From: Actinomadura kijaniata NBRC 14229
GTDB taxonomy: Bacteria > Actinomycetota > Actinomycetes > Streptosporangiales > Streptosporangiaceae
Length of the DNA stretch: 37,809 nucleotides
Reading direction: 5' to 3'
Assembly: GCF_001552175.1 (NCBI RefSeq)
Contig: NZ_BCQR01000023.1
Coordinates: forward strand, 1-37,809
Below are positions 15,385 through 23,505 of the stretch, piece by piece; the stretch's first letter is position 1, and each line of letters opens with the position of its first letter. Both the position numbers and the translations under genes were made by a program. Under the pieces are notes generated by a model, which was not told where the DNA came from, searched no databases, and was given only the letters and a program-made list of their open reading frames with translations.

Positions 15385-15876
15385 GTGAGCGCCACTCCCC
15401 CGACAGACGTCCCGGCAGGCGGGCGGCGGCGTCCGGCCGTCGACGGCTGGTTCACCACCGCCGACGGCGAGGTGCGGCTGCTGGGCACCCGCTGCGCCGC
15501 CTGCGGCACCCCCTACTTCCCCCGCAACGAGCTGGCCTGCCGCAACCCCGGCTGCACCGGCCCCAGGGACGGCTCCGAGCTGGTGGAACACCCCCTCTCC
15601 CCCCGGGGCCGGATCTGGTCCTACGCCGACTCCCGGTACAGGCCGCCGCCCCCGTACGTGTCGCCCGAGCCGTTCCGGCCGTACACGGTCGCGGCCGTGG
15701 AGCTGGAGGCCGAACGGATGGTCGTGCTCGGGCAGGTCGTCCCGGGCGTCGGGGTGGAGGACCTGGAGGTCGGCATGGAGGTGGAGCTGACCGAGGGCGT
15801 GCTCTACGCCGACGACGAGGCCGAGTACACGGTGTGGATGTGGCGGCCGACCCGTGGTGGGAGGAACAGTGGGTGA
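15385..15876 (+). CDS. DUF35 OB-fold zinc-ribbon protein
   Basis: This 163-residue protein starts at GTG 15385 (GGAGG five bases upstream). The zinc ribbon is CAACG...C...C (residues about 37-56, RCAACGTPYFPRNELACRNP then GC). The OB fold follows (GRIWSYADSRYRPPPPYV, YTVAAVELEAERMVVLGQVV, LEVGMEVELTEGVLY). DUF35 partners bind thiolase-fold acyl-CoA enzymes and help to form the active site, as in the Ltp2-ChsH2 aldolase of steroid degradation. The next gene is such a thiolase-like protein, overlapping by 8 bases. The pair resembles the mycobacterial Rv1628c-Rv1627c arrangement in order and size. I infer a two-subunit acyl-CoA enzyme. Confidence 0.9.
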   Translation: MSATPPTDVPAGGRRRPAVDGWFTTADGEVRLLGTRCAACGTPYFPRNELACRNPGCTGPRDGSELVEHPLSPRGRIWSYADSRYRPPPPYVSPEPFRPYTVAAVELEAERMVVLGQVVPGVGVEDLEVGMEVELTEGVLYADDEAEYTVWMWRPTRGGRNSG

Positions 15877-17056
15877 GGTCGCCGTCCTCGGCGCGGGCAT
15901 GCACCCGTGGGGCAAGTGGGGCCGCAACTTCGTGGAGTACGGGCTCGTGGCGGCGCGGGCGGCGCTCGCCGACGCCGGGCTGGGCTGGACCGACGTGCAG
16001 TACGTCGCGGGCGCCGACACGATCCGCAACGGCTACCCGGGGTTCGTGGCGGGCGCGACGTTCGCGCAGGCGCTCGGCTGGTCGGGCGCACGGGTGTCGA
16101 GCTGCTACGCGGCGTGCGCGTCCGGCGCGCAGGCGATCGACCACGCGCGGGCGCGGATCCTGGCGGGCCTGTGCGACGTGGCGCTGGTCGTCGGCGCGGA
16201 CGCGGCCCCCAAGGGGTTCTTCAAGCCGGTCGGCGGGGACCGGCCCGACGACCCCGACTGGCTGCGGTTCCGGCTGCTGGGCGCGACGAACCCGATCTAC
16301 TTCGCGCTGTACGCGCGGCGGCGCATGGCCGTGCACGGCGCGACGCCCGACGACTTCGCCGCCGTGAAGGTGAAGAACGCCCGGCACGGCCTGGCCAACC
16401 CCAACGCCCGCTACCGCAAGGAGGTGACGCCGGAGGACGTGCGGGAGTCGGCGGTGGTCGCCGACCCGCTGCGGCTGCTGGACATCTGCGCGACCAGCGA
16501 CGGCGGCGCGGCGCTGGTGCTGACGTCGGTGGAGTTCGCGCGGCGGCACGGCGCCGCCGACCCGGTGCGGATCCCGGCGCTGTCCACGGTCACGCCGACG
16601 TTCCCCAAGACGGCGCTGGACCTGCCGGACTTCGCGACCGACTCGGCGGCGGCGGTCGCGCCGCCGGAGCGGCCGTTCCGCGCGTCCCTCGCGCACGCCG
16701 CCTACGAGGAGGCCGGGCTCGGGCCGGAGGACCTGTCGCTGGCCGAGGTGTACGACCTGTCCACCGCCCTCGAACTCGACTGGTACGAGGACATCGGTCT
16801 GTGCGAGCCCGGCGGCGCGGAGGAGCTGCTGCGCTCCGGCGCGACGGCGCTCGGCGGGCGCGTCCCGGTGAACCCCTCGGGCGGGCTGGCCTCGTTCGGG
16901 GAGGCGATCCCGGCGCAGGCCATCGCGCAGGTGTGCGAGCTGACGTGGCAACTGCGCGGCCGGGCCGAGGGCCGCCAGGTCGAGGGCGCGCGCACCGGCA
17001 TCGCCGTCAACCAGGGCCTGTTCGGCCACGGCTCGGCGATCATCGCGGTGCGTTAG
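15869..17056 (+). CDS. Thiolase-fold lipid-transfer-type protein (SCPx-like)
   Basis: This 395-residue thiolase-like protein starts at GTG 15869, preceded by GGAGG and overlapping the DUF35 gene by 8 bases. It retains a cysteine at the thiolase nucleophile position (SCYAACASGAQA, around residues 76-87), a DGGAALVL block and a C-terminal NQGLFGHGSAIIAV, where the usual CGGG loop is replaced by FGHGS. Proteins of this type are called nonspecific lipid-transfer proteins but work as thiolases or retro-aldolases on steroid-CoA or acyl-CoA with a DUF35 partner. Having the Cys, this copy may perform real thiolysis, unlike the Ltp3-type gene at 23506. The stop overlaps the convergent DoxX-like gene by 4 bases. 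Confidence 0.88.
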   Translation: MGEVAVLGAGMHPWGKWGRNFVEYGLVAARAALADAGLGWTDVQYVAGADTIRNGYPGFVAGATFAQALGWSGARVSSCYAACASGAQAIDHARARILAGLCDVALVVGADAAPKGFFKPVGGDRPDDPDWLRFRLLGATNPIYFALYARRRMAVHGATPDDFAAVKVKNARHGLANPNARYRKEVTPEDVRESAVVADPLRLLDICATSDGGAALVLTSVEFARRHGAADPVRIPALSTVTPTFPKTALDLPDFATDSAAAVAPPERPFRASLAHAAYEEAGLGPEDLSLAEVYDLSTALELDWYEDIGLCEPGGAEELLRSGATALGGRVPVNPSGGLASFGEAIPAQAIAQVCELTWQLRGRAEGRQVEGARTGIAVNQGLFGHGSAIIAVR

Positions 17057-17451
17057 CGGGCGTCGCGCGCGACCTTCAGGGCCCAGGCGACCAGCGGGGC
17101 CTGCAACGGCAGCCGCCCGTAGGCGACGGTCTTCAGCGGCAACGGGCGGCGCCGCCAGTCGTAAGCCATCTTCACGTTCGCCGGGAAAACCGCGGCGAAC
17201 AGCCCGGCCGCCGCCAGCGCGCCCTTCCTCCGCGTGCGCGGGTGCGCGACGGCGGCGGCCACCGCCAGCTCGGCGACGCCGCTCAGGTACGTCCAGGTCC
17301 GCGCCCTGCCGGGCAGCCGCGCGGGGACGATCGTGTCGAACGGGCGGGGCGCGAGGAAGTGCGCGGTCCCCATGGTGGCCAGGAGCGCGGACAGGCCGCG
17401 GGCCGGGCGGGACGGGTCGCTCATGCCGGAGATTCTGGCAGAGCGGGTCAT
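17053..17451 (-). CDS. DoxX-like small membrane protein
   Basis: This 132-residue protein has about four hydrophobic segments (around LSALLATMGTAHFLAP, TYLSGVAELAVAAAVA, GALAAAGLFAAVFPANV and the last PLQAPLVAWALKVA). The GTAHFLAPRPFD and PANVKMAYDWR blocks are typical of the DoxX-like family. ATG 17451 overlaps the stop of the upstream broken glyoxalase gene as ATGA, suggesting coupling; ATG 17424 is an alternative. Function is unknown. Because its upstream partner is frameshifted, translation here may be altered in this strain. The stop overlaps that of the convergent thiolase-like gene. Confidence 0.8.
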   Translation of the reverse strand: MTRSARISGMSDPSRPARGLSALLATMGTAHFLAPRPFDTIVPARLPGRARTWTYLSGVAELAVAAAVAHPRTRRKGALAAAGLFAAVFPANVKMAYDWRRRPLPLKTVAYGRLPLQAPLVAWALKVARDAR

Positions 17452-17901
17452 TCCAGGATGAGGCCGTCCCCGATCTCGGCGCGCAGCGCGGGACGCTCCC
17501 CGGCGCGCAGGTCGGCGGTGACGTCCAGCGCGTCGAGCGCGGCGCGGACGCGTGCGGGCTCCGGGTCGACGATCTGGAACGTCCGCAGCGGCACCACCGG
17601 CAGCGCCGCCGTCGGGTGCTCGGCCTGGCCCCAGTCGATGAGGAACGGCACGGCCCCGGTGCGCACCGGGGTCAGCCGCCACTCCAGCAGGACGCCGTCG
17701 GGCCGCCGCCGCGCCATCGGGTCCGACGATCTCCAGGTAGGCCCGGCCGCCGAGCCCCAGCAGGTGGTTGCGGGTGCCGAGCCCGACGTGCGGCCCGCCC
17801 GCGACGGGCGTGACGCCGGTCCGTTCGGCGATCTCCGCCACGCTCGCCGCGAGGTCGGGCGTCGCGTGGACGAGATGGTCCAGCCCCGGGTCGATCACCA
17901 T
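17448..17901 (-). pseudogene. Broken glyoxalase/VOC-like protein gene
   Basis: The N-terminal frame from ATG 17901 (GGGAGG upstream) gives IDPGLDHLVHATPDLAASVA, then GGPHVGLGTRNHLLGLGGRAYLEIVGPD, the start of a glyoxalase-like (PF13468-type) protein. After the residue near 17717 the frame becomes Ala/Arg/Pro junk. A different frame, from 17717 down to the stop at 17448, holds the family's C-terminal half (RRRPDGVLLEWRLTP, then VPFLIDWGQAEHP). In intact relatives roughly 70 residues separate YLEI-GPD from the RRPDG block. Here they are adjacent and out of frame, so a deletion plus frameshift has destroyed the gene. It lies upstream of, and overlaps, the DoxX-like gene. A sequencing error could explain the frameshift but not the missing middle. 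Confidence 0.72.
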
Positions 17902-18028
17902 GCCCCTCCCAAGATCACCGCCAGGCTACCCGGGCGCCTCCGGCGGGGTGGTGCGGGTGACGGAGCTTACGTGGGGGACGTCACGCGCCCGCGAGGGTGT
18001 GGCGGGGGCCGTTCGGGGTTAAATTTGT

Positions 18029-18042
18029 ACTGACCGGTCAGT
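18029..18042. promoter_or_regulatory. Perfect TetR-type palindromic operator
   Basis: ACTGACCGGTCAGT is a perfect 14-bp palindrome in an AT-rich island (TAAATTTG before, TTTAAAG after), 26 bases before the first gene of an operon that ends with a TetR gene. It is the likely autoregulatory operator of that TetR. Confidence 0.75.
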
Positions 18043-18067
18043 TTAAAGAGTTCGTGAGGGGACCGTG

Positions 18068-18904
18068 ATGAATCCGGAACCGGCCGACACCACGACACCG
18101 GTCACCACGACGCCGGCGGCGGACGGGACGACCGGGGGGATCGCGCCGTCCGCCGCCGGGCCGGCCGCCGGTTCCGGAGCGGATGGGGGCCGCTCCGGGA
18201 CCGGCGCCGGCGAGCACGCCTCCCCCGCCCTGCGCGTCGCCGCCGAGGGGCTGACGCTGCGCGGGGCGCGCGGCCCGGTGTTCCAGGACGTGTCGTTCTC
18301 CGTCCCGGCCGGGGAGCTCGCCGTGATCAGCGGGGTCGCCGGCACCGGCCGCACCTCCCTCCTCCTCACCCTCGGCGGCCGCATGAAACCCACTTCGGGC
18401 ACCGCGACCGTGGGTGATCTCGAACTTCCGGGGCGGCTGCGCGCCGTGCAGCGCGTCACCTCGCTCGGCGTCGTCGCGAACGTCACCGACCTGGACCCCA
18501 CGCTGACCGTCCGGGAGCACCTCAGCGAGGCCCTCGACCTGCGGGAGGGGCTGTTCGGCCGGTGGCGCGGGCGCGGCGACCGCATCCGCCGCGCGCTGGA
18601 GCGCGTCGGCCTCGACGTCGACCCCGGGACCTTCGCCCAGGACCTGTTGCCCGACGAGACCCAGCTGCTCGGCGCGGCGATCGGCCTGACCGGCGCGCCC
18701 GGCGTGCTGCTGCTCGACGACGTGGACGAGGGCCTTCCCCCGGCCCGCCAGCGCGCGCTGTGGGAACGGCTGCGCGCCGTCGCCGACTCCGGTGTCACCG
18801 TGCTGGCCACCTGCCACGACCCCGAGCCCGCCGAGGGGCTGGCCCGCCACGTCCTCACCCTCCCCGACCCCCGTGACGCCCTTCTGGAGGAGACCTCCCG
18901 ATGA
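18068..18904 (+). CDS. Divergent ABC-type ATP-binding protein
   Basis: This 278-residue protein starts with about 50 residues of Thr/Pro/Gly-rich linker. The ABC ATPase layout follows: RGPVFQDVSFSVPAGELAVI, Walker A as GVAGTGRTS (Arg in place of the essential Lys), LDPTLTVREHL, a signature region LLPDETQ instead of LSGGQ, Walker B VLLLDDVDEG (second Asp in place of the catalytic Glu) and a switch His in TCHDPE. Several catalytic residues are thus substituted. ATG 18068 is preferred over GTG 18065 for spacing to GAGGGG. Its stop overlaps the YhgE/Pip gene (ATGA). Probably it pairs with that membrane protein as a regulatory or weakly active nucleotide-binding subunit. Confidence 0.85.
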   Translation: MNPEPADTTTPVTTTPAADGTTGGIAPSAAGPAAGSGADGGRSGTGAGEHASPALRVAAEGLTLRGARGPVFQDVSFSVPAGELAVISGVAGTGRTSLLLTLGGRMKPTSGTATVGDLELPGRLRAVQRVTSLGVVANVTDLDPTLTVREHLSEALDLREGLFGRWRGRGDRIRRALERVGLDVDPGTFAQDLLPDETQLLGAAIGLTGAPGVLLLDDVDEGLPPARQRALWERLRAVADSGVTVLATCHDPEPAEGLARHVLTLPDPRDALLEETSR

Positions 18905-21060
18905 GACTTCCCGCACTGTCGACGGGCGGGCTGGAGCTGCGCCGCTTCCGGCGGAACCGGCTGACGGCGATCGGCCTGCTCGGGCTGGTCATGCTGCCGC
19001 TGCTGTACGCGGGGCTGTACCTGTGGTCGTTCTGGGACCCCTACGGCCGCCTGTCGCACCTCCCGGTCGCGCTGGTCGTGGAGGACAGGCCCGCCAAGGC
19101 GGACGGCAAGCAGGTGCACGCGGGCGCGGACCTGGCCGAGGAGCTGGAGAAGCGCCGCATCTTCGCGTGGAAGAGGGTGGACGCCGCCACCGCCGACCGG
19201 GGCGTGCGCAAGGGCGACTACTACATGTCGCTGACGATCCCGTCGGACTTCAGCACCCGCCTGGCCTCCCCGTCCGGCGACGGGACCCCGGCCCCGGCCG
19301 GGCTGCGGCTCCAGCTCAACGACTCCAACAACTACGTCGTCGGGACCGTCGCGCAGGCCGCGTTCAAGGAGGTCAGCGCCGCCGCGCGGGAGAAGGCGAT
19401 CCGGGGCTACTTCGACCAGATCTTCGTGTCGTTCGGCACCCTGCACGGCGAGCTGGACAAGGCCGCCAAGGGCGCCGACAAGCTCGCCGACGGCTCCGGC
19501 AAGGCCCACGAGGGCGCGGGCAGGCTCACCAAGGGCCTGGGCGAGGCCCGGCAGGGGGCGGGCAGGCTCAACCAGGGCGCGGGGCAGCTCAAGGGCAAGC
19601 TCGGCGACGCCCGCCAGGGCAGCGGGAAGATCACCAACGGGCTGGGCGCGCTCCAGAACGGCGCCCAGCAGGTCGCCGCCGGAAACCAGCGGCTGGCCGC
19701 GATGGTCAACCAGGCGAGCGACGCCGTGCTGCCGCTGCTGCGCGAGAACGCCCCCGAGATCCGGAACGCGGCGCTGCTCGTCGCGCACGGGGCCGACGCG
19801 CTGGCCGACGGCGCCGGCCGGCTGCCCGCCCAGACCCGCCAGGCCGTCCGCGACGCCGAGGCCGCGCGCGCGGAGCTGCGGGCCTACCTCGCCGCCCACC
19901 CCGAGATCCCCGACAAGGTCCGGCAGGACCTGCTGCGGGTCTCCGGCCGGGTCGTGCAGGTGGCCCGCCAGGTGGACGGCTACGTTCAGCAGCACACCGC
20001 TGAGCTGCGCAGGATCGCCGCCGACGCCCGCAGGGTCGAACGGCTCGCCGGCAAGATCGCCAAGAACGCCCCGACGCTGGCCGCCAGGGTCGAGAAGGCC
20101 CGCCGCGACGTCAACCGCCTCAGCTCCGGCGCCCAGCAGGTGAGCGCGGGCGCGGGCAAACTGCTGACCGGGTCCTCCCAGCTCACCAACGGCCTCGGGC
20201 TGCTCCAGGGCGGCGCGGGCACCCTCCAGAACGGCCTCGGCACGTTGCGGAACGGGCTCGGCAGGCTCGCCGACGGGTCGGTGACCCTCTCGACCGCGCT
20301 GCTCCAGATCTCCGACGGCAGCGGCAAGCTCGCCACCGGCCTGCACCAGGGCACCGACAAGGTCCCCGACTACGGCAAGGACGAGCGCGCCGGCCGCGCC
20401 GACATGATGAGCGACCCGGTCCGGCTGGCCAGCGACACCGACAACAAGGTGCCCAACTACGGCACGGGGTTCGCGCCGTTCTTCGTCCCGCTGGCGCTGT
20501 GGGTCGGCGCGATGCTGATCTACATGATGCTGCGGCCGGTCAACCAGCGGGCCCAGGCCGGCAACGCGCCCGGCTGGCGGGTCGCCCTCGCCGGGTGGCT
20601 GCCCGCCGTGGCGATCGGGATCGGGCAGGTGCTGATCGTCCTGGCCGTGCTGCGGTTCGCGCTCGGCCTGGAGGCGGCGAACTGGCCGGGGCTGATCGCG
20701 CTGCTGGCGCTGGCGTCGGCGTCGTTCCTGGCCGTGGTGCAGTGGGTGAACGTCAAGTTCGGGCCGATCGGCCGGGTGGTCGCGCTGGCGCTGCTGATGC
20801 TCCAGCTCACCTCCGCCGCCGGGACGTACCCGATCGAGACCTCGCCGGGCTTCTTCCAGACGATCCGGCCGTTCCTGCCGATGCCGTGGACAGTGGACGC
20901 GGCCCGCCGCCTGATCAGCGGCGGCGACCTGACGCCGGTGTGGCAAGGTGGTGCCGTGCTGGTCGCGTTCCTGGTCGGCGGGCTGCTGCTGTCCGCCCTG
21001 GCCGTCCGGCACAACCGGGTGTGGACGATGAAGCGCCTGCACCCCGTGCTGAAACTCTAG
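18901..21060 (+). CDS. YhgE/Pip-domain membrane protein
   Basis: This 719-residue protein has one N-terminal membrane span (residues 20-42: TAIGLLGLVMLPLLYAGLYL). Next comes an extracellular domain with FWDPYGRLSHLPVALVVEDR, the YhgE/Pip hallmark region. A long set of Gly-Ala/Ser-x-x-Leu repeats (about residues 180-260 and 400-480; units like GADKLADGS, GAGRLTKGL, GLGTLRNGL) follows. The C-terminus has about six spans (from residue 522, APFFVPLALWVGAM). Such proteins (phage infection protein/YueB relatives, ABC-2-like) are thought to export or anchor envelope components. The start overlaps the ATPase gene, and a TetR follows after 11 bases. The operon is probably induced by an unknown small molecule or envelope stress. 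Confidence 0.9.
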   Translation: MRLPALSTGGLELRRFRRNRLTAIGLLGLVMLPLLYAGLYLWSFWDPYGRLSHLPVALVVEDRPAKADGKQVHAGADLAEELEKRRIFAWKRVDAATADRGVRKGDYYMSLTIPSDFSTRLASPSGDGTPAPAGLRLQLNDSNNYVVGTVAQAAFKEVSAAAREKAIRGYFDQIFVSFGTLHGELDKAAKGADKLADGSGKAHEGAGRLTKGLGEARQGAGRLNQGAGQLKGKLGDARQGSGKITNGLGALQNGAQQVAAGNQRLAAMVNQASDAVLPLLRENAPEIRNAALLVAHGADALADGAGRLPAQTRQAVRDAEAARAELRAYLAAHPEIPDKVRQDLLRVSGRVVQVARQVDGYVQQHTAELRRIAADARRVERLAGKIAKNAPTLAARVEKARRDVNRLSSGAQQVSAGAGKLLTGSSQLTNGLGLLQGGAGTLQNGLGTLRNGLGRLADGSVTLSTALLQISDGSGKLATGLHQGTDKVPDYGKDERAGRADMMSDPVRLASDTDNKVPNYGTGFAPFFVPLALWVGAMLIYMMLRPVNQRAQAGNAPGWRVALAGWLPAVAIGIGQVLIVLAVLRFALGLEAANWPGLIALLALASASFLAVVQWVNVKFGPIGRVVALALLMLQLTSAAGTYPIETSPGFFQTIRPFLPMPWTVDAARRLISGGDLTPVWQGGAVLVAFLVGGLLLSALAVRHNRVWTMKRLHPVLKL

Positions 21061-21071
21061 AGGGGCCAGAC

Positions 21072-21650
21072 GTGAGCCGGACTGCGGCGACCCGCGAGCG
21101 GTTGTTCACCGCGGCGATCGAGCTGATCGCCGAACGCGGGTTCGCCACCACCACGGTCGACCAGATCGCCGAGCGCGCCGGGGTCGCCAAGGGCACGGTG
21201 TACTACAACTTCGGCAGCAAGGCCGCGCTGTTCTCGGCGCTGCTGGAGTACGGCATCGAGCGCTTCGCGCAGACCCTCCGCGAGGCCGCCGACGGCCGGG
21301 AGCCCATGGCCGCCCTGGAGGCGGTGGTGGGGGCGGAGCTGCGCTTCATCGGCGAGCACGAGTCGTTCGCCCGCCTGCTGATCGCCGAGGCGTGGCGGTC
21401 GCGCGGCGACTGGCAGTACGCGGCCCAGCTGATCCGCGAACGCGCGATCGGCGTGATCGGCGACGTGCTGCGCGCCGCCGTGGCCGGCGGCCGCCTCCGC
21501 CCCGACCTGGACGTGGACATGGCGGCCTCGGCGGTCTTCGGCATGGTCCTGACGGTGGCCCTGGACTGGCGCACGCTCCAGCCGGACCGCGACGTGACCG
21601 AGGTCCACGCGACACTGATGGACCTGCTCCGCGGACGCCTGGTGACCTGA
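21072..21650 (+). CDS. TetR-family regulator of the YhgE/ABC operon
   Basis: This 192-residue protein has the TetR N-terminal HTH (RERLFTAAIELIAERGFATT, then VDQIAERAGVAKGTVYYNFGSKAALF, residues 6-50) and a helical ligand domain ending VHATLMDLLRGRL. GTG 21072 has GAGGGG six bases upstream. It is the last gene of the operon, so the ACTGACCGGTCAGT palindrome at 18029 probably mediates negative autoregulation of all three genes. The ligand is unknown. Confidence 0.92.
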   Translation: MSRTAATRERLFTAAIELIAERGFATTTVDQIAERAGVAKGTVYYNFGSKAALFSALLEYGIERFAQTLREAADGREPMAALEAVVGAELRFIGEHESFARLLIAEAWRSRGDWQYAAQLIRERAIGVIGDVLRAAVAGGRLRPDLDVDMAASAVFGMVLTVALDWRTLQPDRDVTEVHATLMDLLRGRLVT

Positions 21651-21682
21651 GCACTCCTGACCGGCGCGTACACTGGAATTAG

Positions 21683-21697
21683 TTAGGCCCGCTAACA
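21683..21697. repeat. GTTAG/CTAAC inverted repeat
   Basis: GTTAG and CTAAC arms flank 5 bases (in TTAGTTAGGCCCGCTAACAA), lying between the TetR gene and a hairpin. It could be an operator for a transcript reading right, but no gene I can support begins before 21892. The iron-box consensus is not matched. The rest of 21740-21891 holds a short GTGAA/TTCAC inverted repeat (21757-21770) and no supported gene. Confidence 0.35.
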
Positions 21698-21710
21698 ACG
21701 GACCCGACCC

Positions 21711-21739
21711 GGCCCCGGACCCCACAAGGCTCCGGGGCC
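21711..21739. terminator. Stem-loop terminator
   Basis: A perfect 9-bp inverted repeat (21711-21719 with 21731-21739) and 11-base loop lie 60 bases after the TetR stop. The leftward fadD19-like gene ends at 21892, so it may serve both directions. Confidence 0.6.
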
Positions 21740-21891
21740 AATGACCGGTCTCGCTTGTGAAAATCTTCACGAGCATGCGCGCCGGGGGTCTTCCCTGAGC
21801 ACGCCCACCCTCTCGGCCACCGAGATCACCCTGGCCCCGGCCCTCACCGTCCACCCCTGGCCGCGCGGCCGCGGAGCCGGTCCGGCGGGGT

Positions 21892-23466
21892 CTACTCCCG
21901 GGCCGACTCCGCCGCGACCTTCTTGGCCCAGCGGTAGTCGGCCTTGCCCGCCGGGGAGCGCTTCATCTCCTTCACGAACGCGTAGGCGCGCGGCACCTTG
22001 TAGCCCGACAGCTCCTTGCGGCAGTGGGCGTCCAGGTCCTCCGGGGACGGCGGGGCCCCCACCGGCTGGACCACCGCCGCCACCCGGTTCCCCCAGCGTT
22101 CGTCGGGGATGCCGGTGACCACCGCGTCGTAGACGTCCGGGTGGCCCTTCAGGACCGCCTCCACCTCCTCGGGGAAGACCTTCTCGCCGCCGGTGTTGAT
22201 GGCCTGGGAACCCCGGCCGTAGACCGCGATCGAGCCGTCCTGCTCGACCGTCGCGATGTCGCCGGTGAGCAGCCAGCGACGGCCGTCCACCTCGGGGAAC
22301 GTGCGGGCCGTCTTCTCCGGGTCGTTGTAGTAGCCGCGCGCGATGTGGCCGCTGCGCGCCACCTGGCCGATCACGCCCGAGCCCGGCCGGACCGGCCGCA
22401 GGGCGTCGTCCAGGACCGTCACGTCCGCCACGTCGGGGGCGAAGCGCAGGCCCTTCTCGGGGGTCGAGCCCGCCACGGCCTCGGCGGTCGAGCCCGACTC
22501 GGTGGAGCCGAAGCGGTCCATGATGATCGTGTTGGGCAGGAGCTCCTGGACGCGGTCGCGGACCGTGCCGGTCAGGATCGCCCCCGTGGACACGAACGCC
22601 AGCAGCGAGGAGGTGTCGTAGTCGCCGCGGGCCAGCTCCTCGGCCATGGGGATCGCCATCGCGTCACCCGTGATCGTCAGGGAGTTGACCTTCTCGCGCT
22701 CGATCGTGCGCCAGACCTCGGTGGCGTCGAACCGGCGCGTGTAGACGACTGTCGCGCCCATCCACCAGCTGATGAACGTCGCCATCTGCGCCGCCCCGTG
22801 CATCAGCGGCGCGACCGGCATCATCACCATGGGGCCCGAGTTCCGCGCCATCTCCACGACGTCCTCGGGGGTCTTCGGGCGGGGGAACGTCGGGTTCCAG
22901 AACGCGAACAGAAGCTGCTCGACGTCCCACATCACCCCCTTGGGCATCCCCGTGGTGCCGCCCGTGTAGATGATGTAGGTGTCGGTGCCGGACCGGGGCG
23001 GGAAGTCCCGGGTGTCCGGGGAGTTCGCGAGGGCCTCCGCGTAGGGCACCGCGTCCGGGATCGCCGGGGCGCCGCCCACCGCGACCAGGTGGCGCAGCGT
23101 GGAGGCCCGGGGAAGCGTGTTCGCGACGCGCTCCTCGAACTCCACGTCGTACAGCAGCGCCACGCTGCCGGAGTCGTCGTAGACGTACAGCAGCTCGTTC
23201 TCGACGTACCGGTAGTTCACGTTGATCGGCACGGCGCGCAGCTTCAGGGCGGCCAGCATCGCGGCGGCGTACTCGACGCCGTTGTAGAGCTGGACCGCCA
23301 CGTGGTCGCCCGGGCCCACGCCCGCCGCGGCCAGATGGTGGGCCAGGCGGTTGGCGTGGGCGTCGAGCGCGGCGTAGGTGAGGCGCTGGTCACCGCAGAC
23401 GAGCGCGACGCGGTCCCCGATCGCGTCGGCGACGCCCTCGAACAGATCGGCGTGGTTGAACTCCAT
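21892..23466 (-). CDS. fadD19: Steroid-type acyl-CoA ligase, FadD19-like
   Basis: This 524-residue adenylate-forming ligase has the P-loop YTGGTTGMPKG (motif A3), A5 FGSTESG, A7 TGDIATVEQDG, A8 GRGSQAINTGGEKVFPEEVE and the A10 lysine in RSPAGKADYRW. The wording of several blocks (HGAAQMATFISWW, TGDAMA, NVNYRYVENEL, KGHPDV) matches FadD19 of mycobacteria and rhodococci, which activates C27 steroid side chains such as 3-oxocholest-4-en-26-oate. Length is close to the 548 residues of the M. tuberculosis protein. It is the last gene of a five-gene leftward operon with ltp3, ltp4, double-DUF35 and another fadD, which strongly supports the steroid side-chain role. Orthology is judged from remembered sequences. 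Confidence 0.85.
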   Translation of the reverse strand: MEFNHADLFEGVADAIGDRVALVCGDQRLTYAALDAHANRLAHHLAAAGVGPGDHVAVQLYNGVEYAAAMLAALKLRAVPINVNYRYVENELLYVYDDSGSVALLYDVEFEERVANTLPRASTLRHLVAVGGAPAIPDAVPYAEALANSPDTRDFPPRSGTDTYIIYTGGTTGMPKGVMWDVEQLLFAFWNPTFPRPKTPEDVVEMARNSGPMVMMPVAPLMHGAAQMATFISWWMGATVVYTRRFDATEVWRTIEREKVNSLTITGDAMAIPMAEELARGDYDTSSLLAFVSTGAILTGTVRDRVQELLPNTIIMDRFGSTESGSTAEAVAGSTPEKGLRFAPDVADVTVLDDALRPVRPGSGVIGQVARSGHIARGYYNDPEKTARTFPEVDGRRWLLTGDIATVEQDGSIAVYGRGSQAINTGGEKVFPEEVEAVLKGHPDVYDAVVTGIPDERWGNRVAAVVQPVGAPPSPEDLDAHCRKELSGYKVPRAYAFVKEMKRSPAGKADYRWAKKVAAESARE

Positions 23467-23505
23467 CGGGGGCCTCCCTGGCGGATTACGGAAGGGGCAC
23501 GCGGG

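Noticed and set aside
17053..17901. One 282-codon protein joining the glyoxalase N-terminus and the DoxX-like domain
   Set aside because: Between the two good blocks lie about 90 residues of frame-shifted Ala/Arg/Gly sequence that match the glyoxalase C-terminus in another frame. It is better explained by a frameshift than a real fusion, although the frame is physically open.
18043..21042. 999-codon leftward ORF
   Set aside because: Its composition is His/Gln/Gly/Arg/Val-rich and it is antisense to the ABC ATPase and YhgE/Pip genes, both of which have clear motifs.
21676..21700. IdeR/DmdR iron box
   Set aside because: GTTAG and CTAAC arms are present but the spacing is 5 instead of 1 base, and no iron-uptake gene follows.
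21741..22118. 125-codon rightward ORF after the TetR terminator
   Set aside because: The later part is antisense to fadD19 and Pro/Gly/Arg-rich; the first 40 codons have no Shine-Dalgarno and no recognised family.
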